Assembly: GCA_015178975.1 (NCBI GenBank)
Contig: WHVD01000029.1
Location: 186,001-250,000 of the forward strand
Direction: 5' to 3'
Origin: Hysterangium stoloniferum
Taxonomy: Eukaryota; Basidiomycota; Agaricomycetes; Hysterangiales; Hysterangiaceae
DNA: 64,000 bases
Both the position numbers and the translations under genes were made by a program. Of the stretch, positions 11,783-24,099 are shown one piece after another (positions within the stretch are counted from its first letter, which is position 1; every line of letters begins with the position of its first letter). The notes under the pieces were generated by a model, which was not told where the DNA came from, searched no databases, and saw nothing but the letters and a program-made list of their open reading frames with translations.

Positions 11783-12760
11783 AGTATTAGAATTGGTGGC
11801 ACCTTAGTTTTTAAGTTTGTATTACTGGTGGTTCGATTGGGTTATGGGAACTTTTTATGATTTCTCTGCTGCTCTTCTGAGGTCTTCTCCTATGTATCAT
11901 GTGGAATCGTTGAGAATGAGCATGTGCACTTAATTATCGCAGTCCTGCTATGATAGGATAGAGCCGCGTGGCGTGGTAAGATATCTTCAAGACCAGAATT
12001 CCGTATTAACGCGCGTCGAGACATGTGAGTCACTGGAGAGTTGCAATTGCGGATCTAAGACCCCACCATCATGAAAGCGTGCGACCAAGTAGGTTCATAA
12101 ATTAAGCCCAACGAATCCAAGTAGACATTGAAGACCAGATTGGTTTCATCAATATAGAACTCGGCGGTTTCCGTCGTGTCTTGTTCACATTATGTAATAC
12201 TCAAATTTTTGAAATTGCGTCAGAAATTTTATATATTCTGAAATATTCCCCGGACGCTTTCCAAATTATATAGAATTTGGGCATCCTCAAAGTTAAATTT
12301 TGGGAAATCAGTAAGCGAGCGCCAAGGGCTCGAACCATACGGGGATATTAGTAAGCGGGTTACTAAAGACTTGTATTAGTCATCCTCATCCGTTTACAAC
12401 GAGTTAACCGTCACCTACTCACATCCCCTCTCCAAAAATTTTAGGATCTTAAATCGGTTAAGGATCCGATGAGTGATTGGCGGAGTTTATATAAAATAAG
12501 CCTCTACTGAGCATCCTAAAAATTTTTAGAACAAGGGCTTTTCCTGGTGTCAGACAAACGGAAAGTTATATGGTCTAGGAACAGCACCACGAAAACTTAA
12601 CACTCAATGCCGGGATATGTATGAGACGCGTAACGGTCCCCAAAGGACAAACGGGTCCACACTAGTATATATACCGACATTGAGAATGCGCCCCGAAAAG
12701 AACCTACATATCATTCAATTCCTGGAATTATTTATAAAATTTCCCACACATTTTCAGGAA
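11783..12760. other. Intergenic, no gene seen
   Basis: I see no coding signal. Two similar TA-rich TTTTTAGA/AAAATTTTTAGG blocks near 12435 and 12520 lie in opposite orientation and may be remnants of a small inverted-repeat element. Confidence 0.3.
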
Positions 12761-12763
12761 AAG

Positions 12764-12960
12764 TGTAACACAGTAGACATTTTCATCAACGTTTTACCCA
12801 CCGTTGTCATCGTGTACTTCCGTCTTAGTTCCTTGATGAATACACTCAGGTTCTATCAACTTCTGGCCTGAGACTTCAGTGAGGCTGGAACTGACGGCAG
12901 CCTTCCGAAAATGTTTGTTTCCACAAATTTGGAAGGATATTCCGAGATTGAGAAGTTGGG
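12764..12960. repeat. Dispersed repeat shared with 61.97-62.13 kb
   Basis: The sequence around GATGAATACACTC..GTTCTATCAA and CTGAGACTTCAGTGAGGC..GGAA aligns without large gaps to 61972-62130, with roughly a quarter of bases changed. Neither copy has a convincing gene. Likely pieces of one transposon family of unknown type. Confidence 0.55.
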
Positions 12961-13129
12961 CCTCCACGTCGTGCTTAATCGGGTTTAATTCCAATCCAAT
13001 CACCATATTAACGACGCCTACAACCCACGAGTGTTGGAACACTTCCAGTCAAGAAAAGTTACATTAATAAAACAAAATTACTTCTAGCGATACATTGTGT
13101 AGGGATCCATATGTCCGTAAAATGAGTGT

Positions 13130-14419
13130 TCAAACCCTACGCACTCCGCGACGGTAGCCATAGCCACCATATCCTCCACTAGCAGCCGTGCTGGGGGTTG
13201 CTGTTGGAGGAAGTGAGGCTGGGGTACCACTAGGTGCCAAAGATGTAGAGAAGAAACTGAGGGTAATAGGTGTTGAGTTGTCTCCATCCGCAGCAGCAGC
13301 ATTTGCTCCACCTCCAGCGTTAGCCGGTGTCGCTGTTGGAACGGATGCTGGGTCGCTGAGAGTACTGATGGAAATGCCGGGGTTAGCAGCGGAAAGAGAA
13401 GAAAGGAAGGCGGAGGCTGACGCGGGTGTCAGTGTTATTGTGGTGCTATTAAATCCAGGGATAGCAGGTGTAGGATAGCCAGCACCGTCGGGTGATGCAG
13501 GTGATCCCGTGCCGGATGGATTAGTCGGTGAGGAAAAGAAACCGGTGGACGTCGGGGTCGTTATTGAGCTGGCATTTGAATAGACAATACCGCCTTTTCC
13601 ACCTGCTGCGGGGGGGAGTGTGACACCAGGTGCAAGTGTCGCAACTTTTGTCGGACTGAAAGTAAGAGGAGAAGACAAATCCGATGTAGACAAGGGTGTA
13701 GTGACTGTGACTGTGACTGTGGTGAAGTCAGAACAGTTTGATTCCGAGGTTGACCCTGAACCACCAATGACAGAGGTGCCATTCCCAGGAGTAGATGATG
13801 TACCGTTTGTTCCACCGAGAGCAGGGATTGTTGAGTTGCCATTATTGGAGTCATTGTCATTGCCATCAGTATCATCAGAGCAATCAGCATCGTCGGTGTC
13901 TGTGCCATTGACAGCAAGCGACGATGCCTGATTTCTAGATCCTAAAAGTCCTCCCGGTGCACCTGTACTGGCAATGCGGGAGTTCGCATCAGCTTCACTA
14001 TCGCAGGTTATTGACTAAATATTTGTAATCTAGTTAAATAAAAAAAATACAGGAATTCGTTGAATTTGAACGTACTGTGCCAACTTTGTTGACGAGGGGA
14101 AGTGCAAAGCACTGTGTGCCACTCGCGCATTCAGTCAAGACCCACTTGCTCCCAACACATTGTGCAAATGCACCTTCGACACATGCCATAGCCGAGTCTA
14201 ACAAGAAGAAATAGAATTAGATCGAGATTTCTGCTTTTCATAGACTTCTCTCTCACCATCACAAGAATCTGTCTTTTTAATCGAGGCGAATTGAGTGTTT
14301 AATTGTTGGGCGGAGATTCCGTTCTGTTTGAACGACCCAGCGTCAAGGGTTGGTGCACCGGCGACAGCGACCAAGAAGGTGAAGATAGAGAGAAAGAAAG
14401 GACCAGATATGGGAGACAT
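13130..14419 (-). CDS. Secreted CBM19-type chitin-binding, Ser/Thr-rich protein
   Basis: Exons 14257-14419, 14076-14197 and 13130-14014 give about 389 residues. There is an N-terminal signal peptide (FFLSIFTFLVAVAGAP). A six-cysteine module follows (DSCD, AMACVEGAFAQC, WVLTECASGTQCFALP, SITCDSEADA), closely matching the CBM19 pattern found in fungal chitin-binding proteins. The rest is a long Ser/Thr/Pro/Gly/Ala-rich, asparagine-rich tail with repeated TVTVTVTT and many potential O-glycosylation sites, ending GGYGGYGYRRGVRRV. This suggests a wall-attached or secreted mucin-like protein. I see no clear GPI signal. It lies between two divergent/convergent GH18 chitinases, which fits a chitin-linked role. 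The enzymatic role, if any, is unknown. Start codon: the ATG directly at the signal peptide. Confidence 0.82.
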
Positions 14420-15151
14420 TATAAAGTAGATGCTTGATCAGAGATTGGTAGGTGAGGTCGTAAAGGATGTTGAGGAGCGCCTGGCTCACTGAAGTTAGAA
14501 AAGACGTCTAGGGAGAAGAATCTGAGAGAGACAGCAGGGTCGTCCATTTCCTTTCTATATGTTGCAGAACAATAGCGCAACCTTCGTTAATGTCACTGTG
14601 GAATCAATCCGGAGCAAATACGGCAGAAGAGACTTCGTCCTATTGTGGTTTGAACAATGGGGATTTCAATCTCCGCCAGTGTCGGCAGTGTCGGCAGTGT
14701 CGGCGCTTATATATCCCTTTTGTCCTTTTGCCCCATCATTCGACGCGGTACACAACCGACTGCTTCCCCCAATGACGGCCTAGATGTTGGAGTCATGCCT
14801 TACCCATCGTCAATTGACTATTGTGTGTATCACTGCATGGTGGGACATATGCTCCATATAACATAACGGTTAGTTTTGACAGATCATGTGTCATATTCTG
14901 CCCCTAAAACTACCGTATTATGCTCTCAATTCATTACGGAACTGCCTGTCAAGCTAAGTCGTGTAAGTTGCAAACTTGAGCTCTTTTTGCGTGATACCCA
15001 CCAAAGAGCAGCAGTGAGTTCACTGAGTAGCCCTCGCTCTATTATAAACGTTATTGTATTTCACCAGTAATTCGAGGAGCCGAAGGAATTCACATGAAAA
15101 GGGGTATATGAAGACGAAAGACATGGGTATAACTTGTATATGATCCCCTCA
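14420..15151. other. Intergenic between CBM19 gene and chitinase 2
   Basis: Holds the promoter of the CBM19 gene and the 3' flank of chitinase 2. A three-copy CAGTGTCGG nonamer repeat lies at about 14680-14706. No gene recognised. Confidence 0.4.
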
Positions 15152-16660
15152 TCACGGCCATGCTTTAGAGCGAACGGTCTGTATCCAAGCAGCGTTTGCA
15201 TGTGGGAACTAAATAAAACGGTTAAAGTACTGTGTTGAAGTGACTCGGAAACTCCAGACTTACCTCCCAAGACATTGCACCACCATTCCAGCCCTTTGCA
15301 TGAGCTTGTTGCATACACCCAGCCAGTATCGATGGACTCATATATCCGTTAGATGCGTCGCCGGAATACCCTGGCTTCCCGATTACCAGCTTATTAAGAG
15401 GCACGCCGTTTGCAGCGATTTCGAATAAGGCAGATTGCGGCCATGTGTTGGAGGAATTGGTTAGTAAACCTGGGCATGTTGTATATTCATCTGACCCCTC
15501 TGCAAAAAAAAAAAACAAAAAAATTAGCATGACCAAGATATGGACTGAAGATTCACGAACGGTTATAGAACTGTGTGATGGGAAAGATGATTTAGTGATA
15601 GGGGTCAGTAAGCTCAACCCTATGTCACTGACCTGGACATTGTACTGTGAGATTATTTCATCAGCGTCACCCAAAGGCAACCAAAAGAAACATCAATTTA
15701 CCCAATCAATCAGATTCCCGACGTGTTGGTGTACTGTCAGGTATGCACCTCCTCCGAATCCGCCCGGAGAGAACCAGGGAGCGACGGCTAATATCTGTCA
15801 GTAATCGTCTGGAAGGGCCTAAACATCATCCTCACGGGCATGGGTAAGAAGGAATTGTCCCTGCGGCAGCTTGGTGCGCAGTTGCTTCGTGAAACTAATG
15901 ATCCACGCTTCGCCCTTACCATCACCTGCATTAATAGCGTCGAAGTCCTGCTGACGATCAGATTTTATTCTATTCATGTCACATAAATACGCGCAAAGTC
16001 ACCTCGTAGTCTACGTCAACACCATCCAGACCGAAATCTCTCACGAACTTTGCCATCTTATTGGCGGTTGCAATAGGATCCGCACCATATGTGGTGGGGG
16101 CATCCGTCGAGCCAAATACGCTAACAATAAGTTTGATGCCAGCCGCTGAGTATTGAGACTTGATGGATTTTCGTTGTGCTTGTGTCAACGATGCCCACTC
16201 CTGTGCTTTATCAAATGCACCAGCCAATAGAAAAAAGGCAAGTGAACTGAAACTACAACGTTAATGAAATATAGGGAAGAGGCCGTAAACATACACAACA
16301 TTAAATCCCTATCCAGACAGATAAATGTCCTGGAGATTATAATATAGCATAACATACCTTCACTTGCGATGGAGGTGGAGGTCCAGTAAAGTCATTCGTC
16401 CATTGATCAGTGTAGATGACGAAGTGCGGTCCAGGAGCGGCTGGTCTGGCTTGAACAAGAAAGTGGCGCGTGCATCTATTAGTACGTAGTACCGAGGCTG
16501 CTGTTATATTGGATACTAGGCTTGGGCTTGACTTTAATCCACCATGTCCGAACATTATTGGGCCGGTACTCAAATTACGAGGGGATATCGACAGTACGCT
16601 GCCCAAGCCAGATAACATCATACATAGCAGAGCTAGTTGAGAAGCAGAGAACACGACCAT
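15152..16660 (-). CDS. Secreted GH18 chitinase-like protein 2
   Basis: The intact frame starts at the ATG at 16658-16660 (signal peptide MVVFSASQLALLCMMLSG) and ends after VRSKAWP. Splicing runs through very short exons: 14 bases at 16295-16308 (GFNVV), 12 bases at 15633-15644 (YNVQ) and 10 bases at 15561-15570 (FYNQ with the next exon). The active-site motif DGVDVDYE is present and complete, as are VAPWFSPGGFGGG-like and LNKLVIGKPG stretches. The role is as for chitinase 1. Exon phases match chitinase 3 exactly and chitinase 1 except for one intron. The upstream 16.8-17.0 kb resembles the upstream of chitinase 3, so the promoter was copied along with the gene. I saw no disabling change. Confidence 0.88.
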
Positions 16661-18811
16661 GTTGGCCCTTAGAAGACTGATAGTCTGCAGACTGATGAGT
16701 GGATATAATGCTTCGGCATCAAACAGTTTCCTTTAAATCTAAATGGCTATTCAATAATCGTGTCAGAACACAACCGCCCTGATGTTTCCGTTGCAAGGGT
16801 TCTGGATAGCGCAGTGTTTGGGGTGCTGCTGTTTTTTCGAAGCTTGGGAACCTGCTGCCTACAGACAGGGTAATGGACGATGTTGTGCATGGCAACAATG
16901 TTGTTAAGAGAGAAAAAAGACGAAGAGACCTGCACGAGACAGGCACATTACGTCGTGGCTGTCTTGCGTAGTACGCGATAAGATTCTTTCATGTGAAACG
17001 GAGCGACAACCGATAGAAGACCTCGACTGAAAGTTCATTGGGACCATCTGTCCACGCGAGAAGCCGAACTTAGTGTGGTAGAAACAGCCAATTTTGGCTT
17101 CAGGGAGGATTCATCAGGGGGTAACGTTCACTCATGCTCCACAAGGCACTGACAGCTCAAAGATCCATGGCGCGTTTTTTCGCCAGTCCTTTGGGAGCTG
17201 CAAATTTGAGCAATGCTCACAGGTGATCAATGGTCGTAGAGGTATGGGACAAAAACTGTGTAGATACGATTTTACCAAATACTGCTTTAGTCCGGACATT
17301 AAGATTAGGATACCCCTAGTTGCGAGGTAGTCACAATGTGCTTTTAAAAGGTAACTGGTAATAAATCGGGGGAAAGGAAATGATGACAACAGATTTCACA
17401 TGCGACTGCAACGGACACATGATCTTGCTTAAATTCTCAGAGGAAACAAACCACCACCATCAAGCATCTGTTTTCCGAATAGGACGCGTCGCATTAACCC
17501 TAGTAGTCAAGATATCACCGACCCCCCGGAACCAACACGTGGCCCTTGGAAGGACTGGAATCCAAACTGAGACATAAAGCTTATCAAACCCCGCCTAATG
17601 GGTCGAGTTTTGAGGGTTGACTATCGCATGGTTATATATCCCGCGTGTATCCTACAGTTAGACTTACGATGGCAACAGAGGGAGAAGCTTCAACGGCAAT
17701 AGAGTTTTAATCTGATCTCGAGAAGCGGAACACATGAGTGGCTGTCAGCGGAAATGTAACATCAGTACTAGTGGTGTGGGGTGGGGGATTTCATTTACTT
17801 ACTGGGCGACAAATATTTGCGGCAGTGTATCCATCTTGAATCGAGTGGGGAGTGTGCCCTGGGTCCACGCCTGACACGCTCTATTGAATATCGTTTTACG
17901 GCGATATACAGTACCCCATAGGACAGATTGATCTAGCTGCTAACAGAGCTTCAAACCTGCCCCGAATCTACAAATATGTTGGAATACTCATCACGTTCAA
18001 AGGGAAGGTCTCTGACGGGGGGGTGACAACTCCTATACCCACTTCCGTTCGTAAGGTTGCAGCGCATAGAGTATGAAAGAACCAACCAACATGCGTTGTT
18101 CTGTTGTCGAGCTTTATCTTTCCGGACAAAATGAGATTGTGGGTGATAGCTGGACCATTGTGAGTTGTAGTGCAGATATGCACTAATTGCAATTAGATCT
18201 ATTATGCTACAGGCTCTTAACAACCAGATCATGATATTGCTGAATTATAAAATCCGAGAGAAGAGGGGGTGGCCTTTATCTACAGGGGTCTAAAATGAAG
18301 AACCTTTGGGGCTACGAAAGGGCATTTCTTACACGATGAAGACAGCTGGTATTAACGTTGGTAGTTAGTAACAATGGGCGGCTGCTTCAGTGTAGTAGGA
18401 TTTCAATATCAAAGGATTGAATGAAATCGTAGGGTTCAGAGTATCTTAAATAATAGACGATACGAAGTGCATATTATATAACGTAAGTACAGTGTATGGA
18501 TATAGGGAGAGAGTAAAGGGACTATGAATTGAACCAGGTTCCGAGAATAAATAACGAACATACTATTAGCAGAAGGCTTTTTGAATATTTAATTTACTTG
18601 TTACCTCTTGCTAATGAAGCACAATTTGAAGGATTAAGATGACGTGATGAATTGGACAATAGAGGCGCAGGCGAATACATCCAACATTGGTATGGAGACG
18701 CAGTTTCGAGACTTCTAGAGACCAAGAGGAAATAATTTAAAATGTCCGAGGCATGAATAACTTGACAAGAGTCACATGGAGCCACGCACCTGCGCCCATC
18801 CACAGCACAAG
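16661..18811. other. Intergenic, gene-poor
   Basis: The first ~350 bases are the promoter side of chitinase 2 and share blocks (GCTGCTGTTTT, GCACGGAG/GCACGAGA, TTGCGTA) with the promoter side of chitinase 3 at 31.14-31.32 kb. Beyond that I recognise no gene. Open frames of 60-90 codons here have no family resemblance or splice support. Confidence 0.4.
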
Positions 18812-18819
18812 GTAGACAT

Positions 18820-19767
18820 TAGTGGTTTGCAAGGCCGGGCCCAAAGCCCGAAAGCCCCGGCTGCCGAGCCCTCAAAGCCCGAGCCGAGCCGAGCCTTCAC
18901 ACAAGGCTCAGGCGGCCCGAGGGCTCAGCCCAGGATTTTGGAAGCCTGAGCCGAGCCCTTGGGCCCGGGCTTTTAGTCATACATCATGGTGCTCCACTTG
19001 GTTCAACTGCCCTGACCAAAACGGTTCAAGAGACCCAGATTCGAGGTAACTTCCAATGGCAAAGGGTGCTACATCAATGCCATCAGTGCCATCAGTGTCC
19101 CGCCCCAAACAGGGTTTACATCCAGCAAGCAACGTTGTCGACCCAGCAAACATTGCATCTGCTGAGCTGCGCTCTCACAAAGATGCTATCAATGCAAGAA
19201 GGATGGCTGAAGCTGCTGAGGCTGCTAGTGGTCAAGATAAAACAAGATCAACACTAGAAACATCTGGGCGGACATCACCAATTCTACCAACAACTGTCAC
19301 TTCATCGCTGGAACTACCCACAATGAACGTGCATTTTCGTCAGCTGGAATAACTATCAGCAAACGTCGTAGTCGGCTCAAACCTGACATTGTTGAGGCTT
19401 TACAGTTCCTCAAGTGCCTCCAATCGCCGAGAACTGATCTACCGAGAAGAACCAAGCACAATCTTGGAGTGTGTTGAGGGGAGTGGGGAGCCTGGGAGTT
19501 GGGATGACTTCATTGGAGACCTTGGAGATGATGAGGGCTTTGAGGATTTAGATGATGAGGAGGTTTTTGTTCAAAGTGTTGTGTAAGTACAACATCAGAG
19601 AAATTCAACACATTTTGCCCCCTAGAGCTGCGGCCTGAGCCTGAGCCGAGCCCGAGCCGAGCCTGAGCCCTCTACCTGGGCTCAGCTCGAGGTTTAGGAA
19701 AGCCCGAGCCCTACTAAGCCGAGCCCAAGCTGGGGTTTTGAGCCGAGCCGGGCCCTGCAAACCACTA
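18820..19767 (+). mobile_element. hAT DNA transposon, internally deleted
   Basis: The element is bounded by 12-base terminal inverted repeats (TAGTGGTTTGCA / TGCAAACCACTA) and an exact 8-base target duplication GTAGACAT (18812-18819 and 19768-19775), the size hAT elements make. Subterminal zones of 100-150 bases at both ends are dense in GAGCCCGAGCC/GGCTCGGGC repeats, likely transposase-binding sites. Inside, a short N-terminal-like piece (about 19056-19300) and the hAT dimerisation region (NERAFSSAGITISKRRSRL..IVEALQFLKC, about 19270-19590) remain. The catalytic core is missing. It must depend on a transposase elsewhere. The intact duplication suggests recent insertion. Confidence 0.85.
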
Positions 19768-19807
19768 GTAGACATTCCCCACGTACATATATGTACATAC
19801 ATACATG

Positions 19808-19951
19808 ATCATCAGTAAAATGGTATTTGTTCCGGACGGCTCCTGGAGGAGATCCCCGCATTCTAGGAAGCTCCTGGACATTGTGGAGCGTGTGGAGCAT
19901 CCCGGAATAGGGGTACCTCCTCCCAGCGTTTAATACCATTTTACTGATGAT
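19808..19951. mobile_element. MITE with ~20-base inverted ends
   Basis: Ends read ATCATCAGTAAAATGGTAT and, on the other strand, the same sequence. The 144-base interior has no coding capacity and holds AGGAAGCTCCTGGACATTG, which recurs near 42200-42240 (AGCAGGCTCCTGGACATTG). Lies 33 bases after the hAT target duplication. Confidence 0.65.
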
Positions 19952-20023
19952 GTAAGCAAATTTTATGTCGAGTCTTCTGTTTTTCTTTCAAGATGAGGTG
20001 ACTTCCAATTATTAAAAATAGTA

Positions 20024-20297
20024 TGTTGGAATTGGTGATGATGAAACCACCCTTTTCTTAGGGGCGGTTCACCTATTTCTTCACCTTTTCATAGGAGGAT
20101 GCTAATTGTGGACCATATTTTTGGAGGTTAATGCATGCCAGAACCAGTGTACACCTAAACTAGCATCCTACCTACTATGTCAGAAGGTGATTCACTAACT
20201 GACACATTGATTGAGACATAAATACTTATATTACAAGACTATTACCACCTTGTTGATTGTGTATTACAATAAGTCAACTCATAATATTTTTAATAAT
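20024..20297 (+). repeat. LTR-like dispersed repeat, copy C
   Basis: Runs from TGTTGGAATTGGTGATG to a terminal CTCATAATATTTTTAATAAT. It is close to the reverse complement of 33350-33593, and both appear near full length. An ATTATTAAAAATAGTATG stretch also sits just before the start, so the copy is bracketed by inverted AT-rich ends. LTR or MITE cannot be decided here. Confidence 0.55.
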
Positions 20298-20299
20298 CA

Positions 20300-21105
20300 C
20301 CAGCATAGGCAAGTTCACATGGGTATATCAGAAATCCAATTATCCAGACTGTAGCATAATGGTCCTTTAGGCTACTCTTTGCACAGTAAAACAATATGAC
20401 CCACAGTTAAGAGGATCATGAGCTGGTGCGATACAATTATTTATGTGATACTGTACCTGTAATGGTAAGGGGTCAGGAACTTAGAACTTCAGCCAGCGTG
20501 GTTTAGTGGTTCCCACACGCTGCCCTATTCATTTGGTAAAAAGAGTATTTATATGTGTACTCAGAAACAAGTCAAATGCTCTGGGAAAAAAGGAACGTTC
20601 AACAGCTATTGATGAGCTCTTTGGGATGGGTTTCTCAGATGAATTGTACTGAGCAATGGCCCTGAAGAAGGACTGGATCGCCGTGACCTGGGCCACCACG
20701 GCAATGCTGCGATGGGGTAAAAATAGGGTAAAAATAGGGTTGTAAGAAATAACATTCATTTTCTGACAGTTGTTGTACGAAATATAATTATTTAAATAAA
20801 TAGATAATTGCAATATAAATAATTACCAAAGATCTACGGTATTATAGTGATATCTGAGATAGTGATGACATGGAACTTCAGTAAGATTAATCAGTCAGCA
20901 TCACGCCCTTGGTCAGTATGCTACAGTTGAGCTTGAAGCCTTCATATTGTTCATATTTGTAAAACAAATTTCAAGATATCAATTCTACAGTTGATGACAT
21001 AGGCATTGACCTCAATCAATATGATGACAGATTCAAACGTTTTTTTTTCTGCACCCAAGTAAAAGTAAAAGGAGTGATTGTCTCACATTGCGGGTTATTC
21101 AGCTC
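20300..21105. other. Unassigned DNA
   Basis: No gene recognised. There is a doubled GGGTAAAAATA unit near 20714-20740. A tRNA A-box-like string (GTGGTTTAGTGGTTCCC) near 20500 has no B box and is not called. Confidence 0.3.
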
Positions 21106-21108
21106 TTG

Positions 21109-22045
21109 TCAGCATGCTTGCACTAGCTCCTTAGTCAAACCTGGTGTGCCTTGACCTGTCAATGTCTCAACCAAGGTGAGAAGAAATTCTCTATAAACTG
21201 CTCCGAGCTTTCTAAGCCTGACATCTAAGACAAGTGTTGTGGACAATCTCATCAGAAAACAATGCCCTATGAGTGAAGTGTACTGTAGCTTACCATCACT
21301 CGGTTTCAACATATGTATACATCAGAATTTCTTTTGAATGGACTTTGCTGAAAACTCCCATGGTGAGGTAGCTCTCAGCATGTGGTAAAGGCGAATGTTA
21401 CCCCAGGATTCCTCATTTTGCCTTTAACCACCTCAAGGACCTGCACCGTAGCTGGACCAGCATTTATGAATGTAATTTGAGCATCGTGATCGTCTATCAC
21501 CAGCCACCCCCCAGGCTTGAGAAATCCTGATGATGTGAATAAACACTTCATGGGCATCAGGGAAATATAGTTGTCAATAGATGTTTGTTGCTGGGACGAG
21601 GGGGCTGACATGTATGAAGACCAATCTTGCGTGAATGATATCAAAGGACTCGTCTTGAAAAGGCAGTGGGTGGATTAGGTTCAGGATGCGCATTTCTAGA
21701 TTTGACGGCAATTCTCTGAGACAACAATATTAATGAAAAGTTGGAGGAGGTAGGGTGAATTATAACGACCTTGGAATCAGCTGTAGATCGATGGCAGTGA
21801 CACAAGCTGTGGGGAACTGCAGAGCAGCCTGTATGGCCCAAAGACCACTTCCTGATCTAATTTGTAATTTTTTAAAATGATAATATTGATTTAAAATAAC
21901 ATGAGCTCCTGCCCTAATTGTAAGATTGCTTGAGGGTTAGGCTCCTTTAAGGGTGCCAATGAGAGTCTCCCGTCCCAAGTATTCCTGAAAGGCATTATGC
22001 ATCGCGTCCAATCTATCCGGATACCAGCTAGCTCACACTTTGAAT
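21109..22045 (-). pseudogene. SAM-dependent methyltransferase pseudogene
   Basis: Read on the minus strand, the pieces are in the order of a fungal class I methyltransferase: RLDAMHNAFQEYLGR (about 21955-22005), then motif-I-like SGLWAIQAALQFP and VTAIDLQLIPR (about 21775-21850), ELPSNLEMRILNLIHPLPF and ESFDIIHARLVFIHVS (about 21610-21720), LKPGGWLVIDDHDAQ (about 21480-21530) and a C-terminal remnant DGKLQ..LIGHCFL (21240-21310). These lie in different frames. Frame changes and stops fall outside any plausible intron. The glycine-rich SAM loop is partly lost. Family members methylate small molecules or act as LaeA-like regulators. This copy is almost certainly dead. Confidence 0.65.
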
Positions 22046-22229
22046 AGATAATCAACAAAAATTGTTTACCTGGATAGTTCCTTATCTGCGGTGTTGGCAT
22101 GCTGGGGGGAAACTTCGTGGATATGTGATTTCACGACACACTTATGCAAATGCACAGGAAATATACACGGTACTGCAGTGGCAATGGCAGCTGTTTAATC
22201 GGTTTGAGAGGCAGCAGCTTCAAGAGGGG

Positions 22230-24090
22230 GGGGCCATCAGTGCGAAAACAACGAATCTGCTCTGTATGGGGGAGCACTTATAGAAATCCCAGTCAATGTC
22301 GGTGATTTTAACAGCTCGACACAGTGCCTTGTGAGCAATGATCTTTGCCAGAGAGAGCACTGCCCCTGGTTGATCTGGTTGACAGGGCAAGTGAATAATC
22401 ATGTTTGTCATCAGTAGAATGAGAACAACGAACCTACTCTGTATTACCGAGCCTTTCCAGCCCCCCACTTATCCCTGATATCACTGGGAGCTTGGCGAGA
22501 GAACGCACTGTCGATGGTCCACATGTAATGTATTCAGGGGATTCTCTTAGATAGCTCAATATATGCTATAGTGTCACAGAGCTTCAACAATAAAACAAGC
22601 AAAGGTCCAGTAATTTAAATACTGATAGATTAATGAGCTGCACTATGAAGCTTAAACAACTCAAATCAATGCTTATTTTGATTATTGAAAGGTTCAATAG
22701 AGCTGTGTATGACTCTTTTAGCAAATACAAGAACTATTCCTTGAGAATAGGGGCTGGAAGCTGAATATATGCGCATTAACTTGGCAGAGACTTGATATAA
22801 GAGCTTCGGATTCTTGTATACTTATTTGTAACTATTAATAGTTATTTAAAAAGGTGTTAAATAATTTATTAATAGAGAAAATAAACTGTATTGGATTATC
22901 TGAGTGCTTGTACTTGATTAATTCAATAAACTTAGGGCTGGGCCTTGAGTAATCTAGTATTGGCAGGGATTTCAGTAAGGATACTTAGATACTTATTAGG
23001 TTTATTATCTAATTAATAAGCCTAAAGGGTAGCTGTGAGGCTGGGGAACTTAGATGATTAGCTAAGTCCAAGAGTTGCTGACAAAGATTCAAGATGCTGC
23101 AAGTGTAGGTGCTTGCAGTTAGTGTATCAGACTAAGGCTATTATTGTCCTTAGGATGATGAGGTAAGCTTCTGTGCTGTACTGTAAAATATGTGTGTGAT
23201 AGATTGGTTTTATTGGAAACTTGGCCCTCCTTATATACATTTTGATAACTCAATGATTAGCTAACTATTTAGTTTATGAGGTCATTAGTGAGATCATAAT
23301 GTCCTCATATTCTACTCATTATTTATCCTTTGTTTAACATGTGATTCCCTTCTCTGAGACAAGGGTTCTAACCTCTTGCTTGAACATGAAGGTTCAAGGC
23401 CGCGGTCCCGGGACGGAAGCAAACGATGAGTCGGCGGAACCTAATAATGACTCGGGTAGTCACGTTCGTGACTTGTGTGACTCGGGTAGTCACATTCGTG
23501 ACCTTTGTGACTTCCCAACACTGGAGGCTTATGTAATAGGTCACATGACTCCAAAAATGCGCAAACTAGGCTGCACAAGGTGCTGAAAGGTAATAACTAA
23601 GTAAATAAAATATAAATAATTAGTTAAAAATTATAATAAATTAACTAAGATATAATAGCATAATATGAGTTCATATATGCTATTATTATGCGAAGTTAAA
23701 AGGAATAAGGCCTATTTTTCACAATAAAAATATAATAAAAATTCGAAAGAATATTAAATAATCCACAGAAAATTAAGAGGATATTATGAGATAATGCTGA
23801 TACATCACACCACAGCACAGGTGAGAAATGATGTGTCATTAGCAGTGGGGGCACAACAAACCTACTCTGTATTACTGAGCCCACTATCCCTAAGATCACT
23901 GACATAGCCAGAGCATGCACTGTCTCTGGTTGACAGACCAGGTGAGTCAGGAAGTGTCATTGGTAATGCGGGAACAACGAACCTACTCTGCATTACCGAG
24001 CCTTTACAGCCCCAGCTTATCCCAGAGGTCATTGACAGCCCAGCCAGAGAAGGCACCATCTCTCGTTGACAGGCCAGGTGAGAATGAATT
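22230..24090. repeat. Small repeat family, about four copies
   Basis: The core ACAACGAACCTACTCTGTAT followed by TACCGAGCC recurs at about 22240, 22424, 23855 and 23970, each followed by a segment with CACTG and TGGTTGACAG. In the reverse strand it encodes GSVIQSRFVV, but this is a by-product of the repeat. Between the copies (22.5-23.8 kb) is AT-rich DNA with no gene. A doubled 30-base GTGACTCGGGTAGTCAC unit lies at 23450-23510. Confidence 0.55.
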
Positions 24091-24099
24091 AGAAAAGAA

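Noticed and set aside
13188-13931. Plus-strand open frames opposite the CBM19 gene
   Set aside because: Shadows of the low-complexity minus-strand coding region.
20495-20525. tRNA A-box-like GTGGTTTAGTGGTTCCC
   Set aside because: No B box and no cloverleaf around it.
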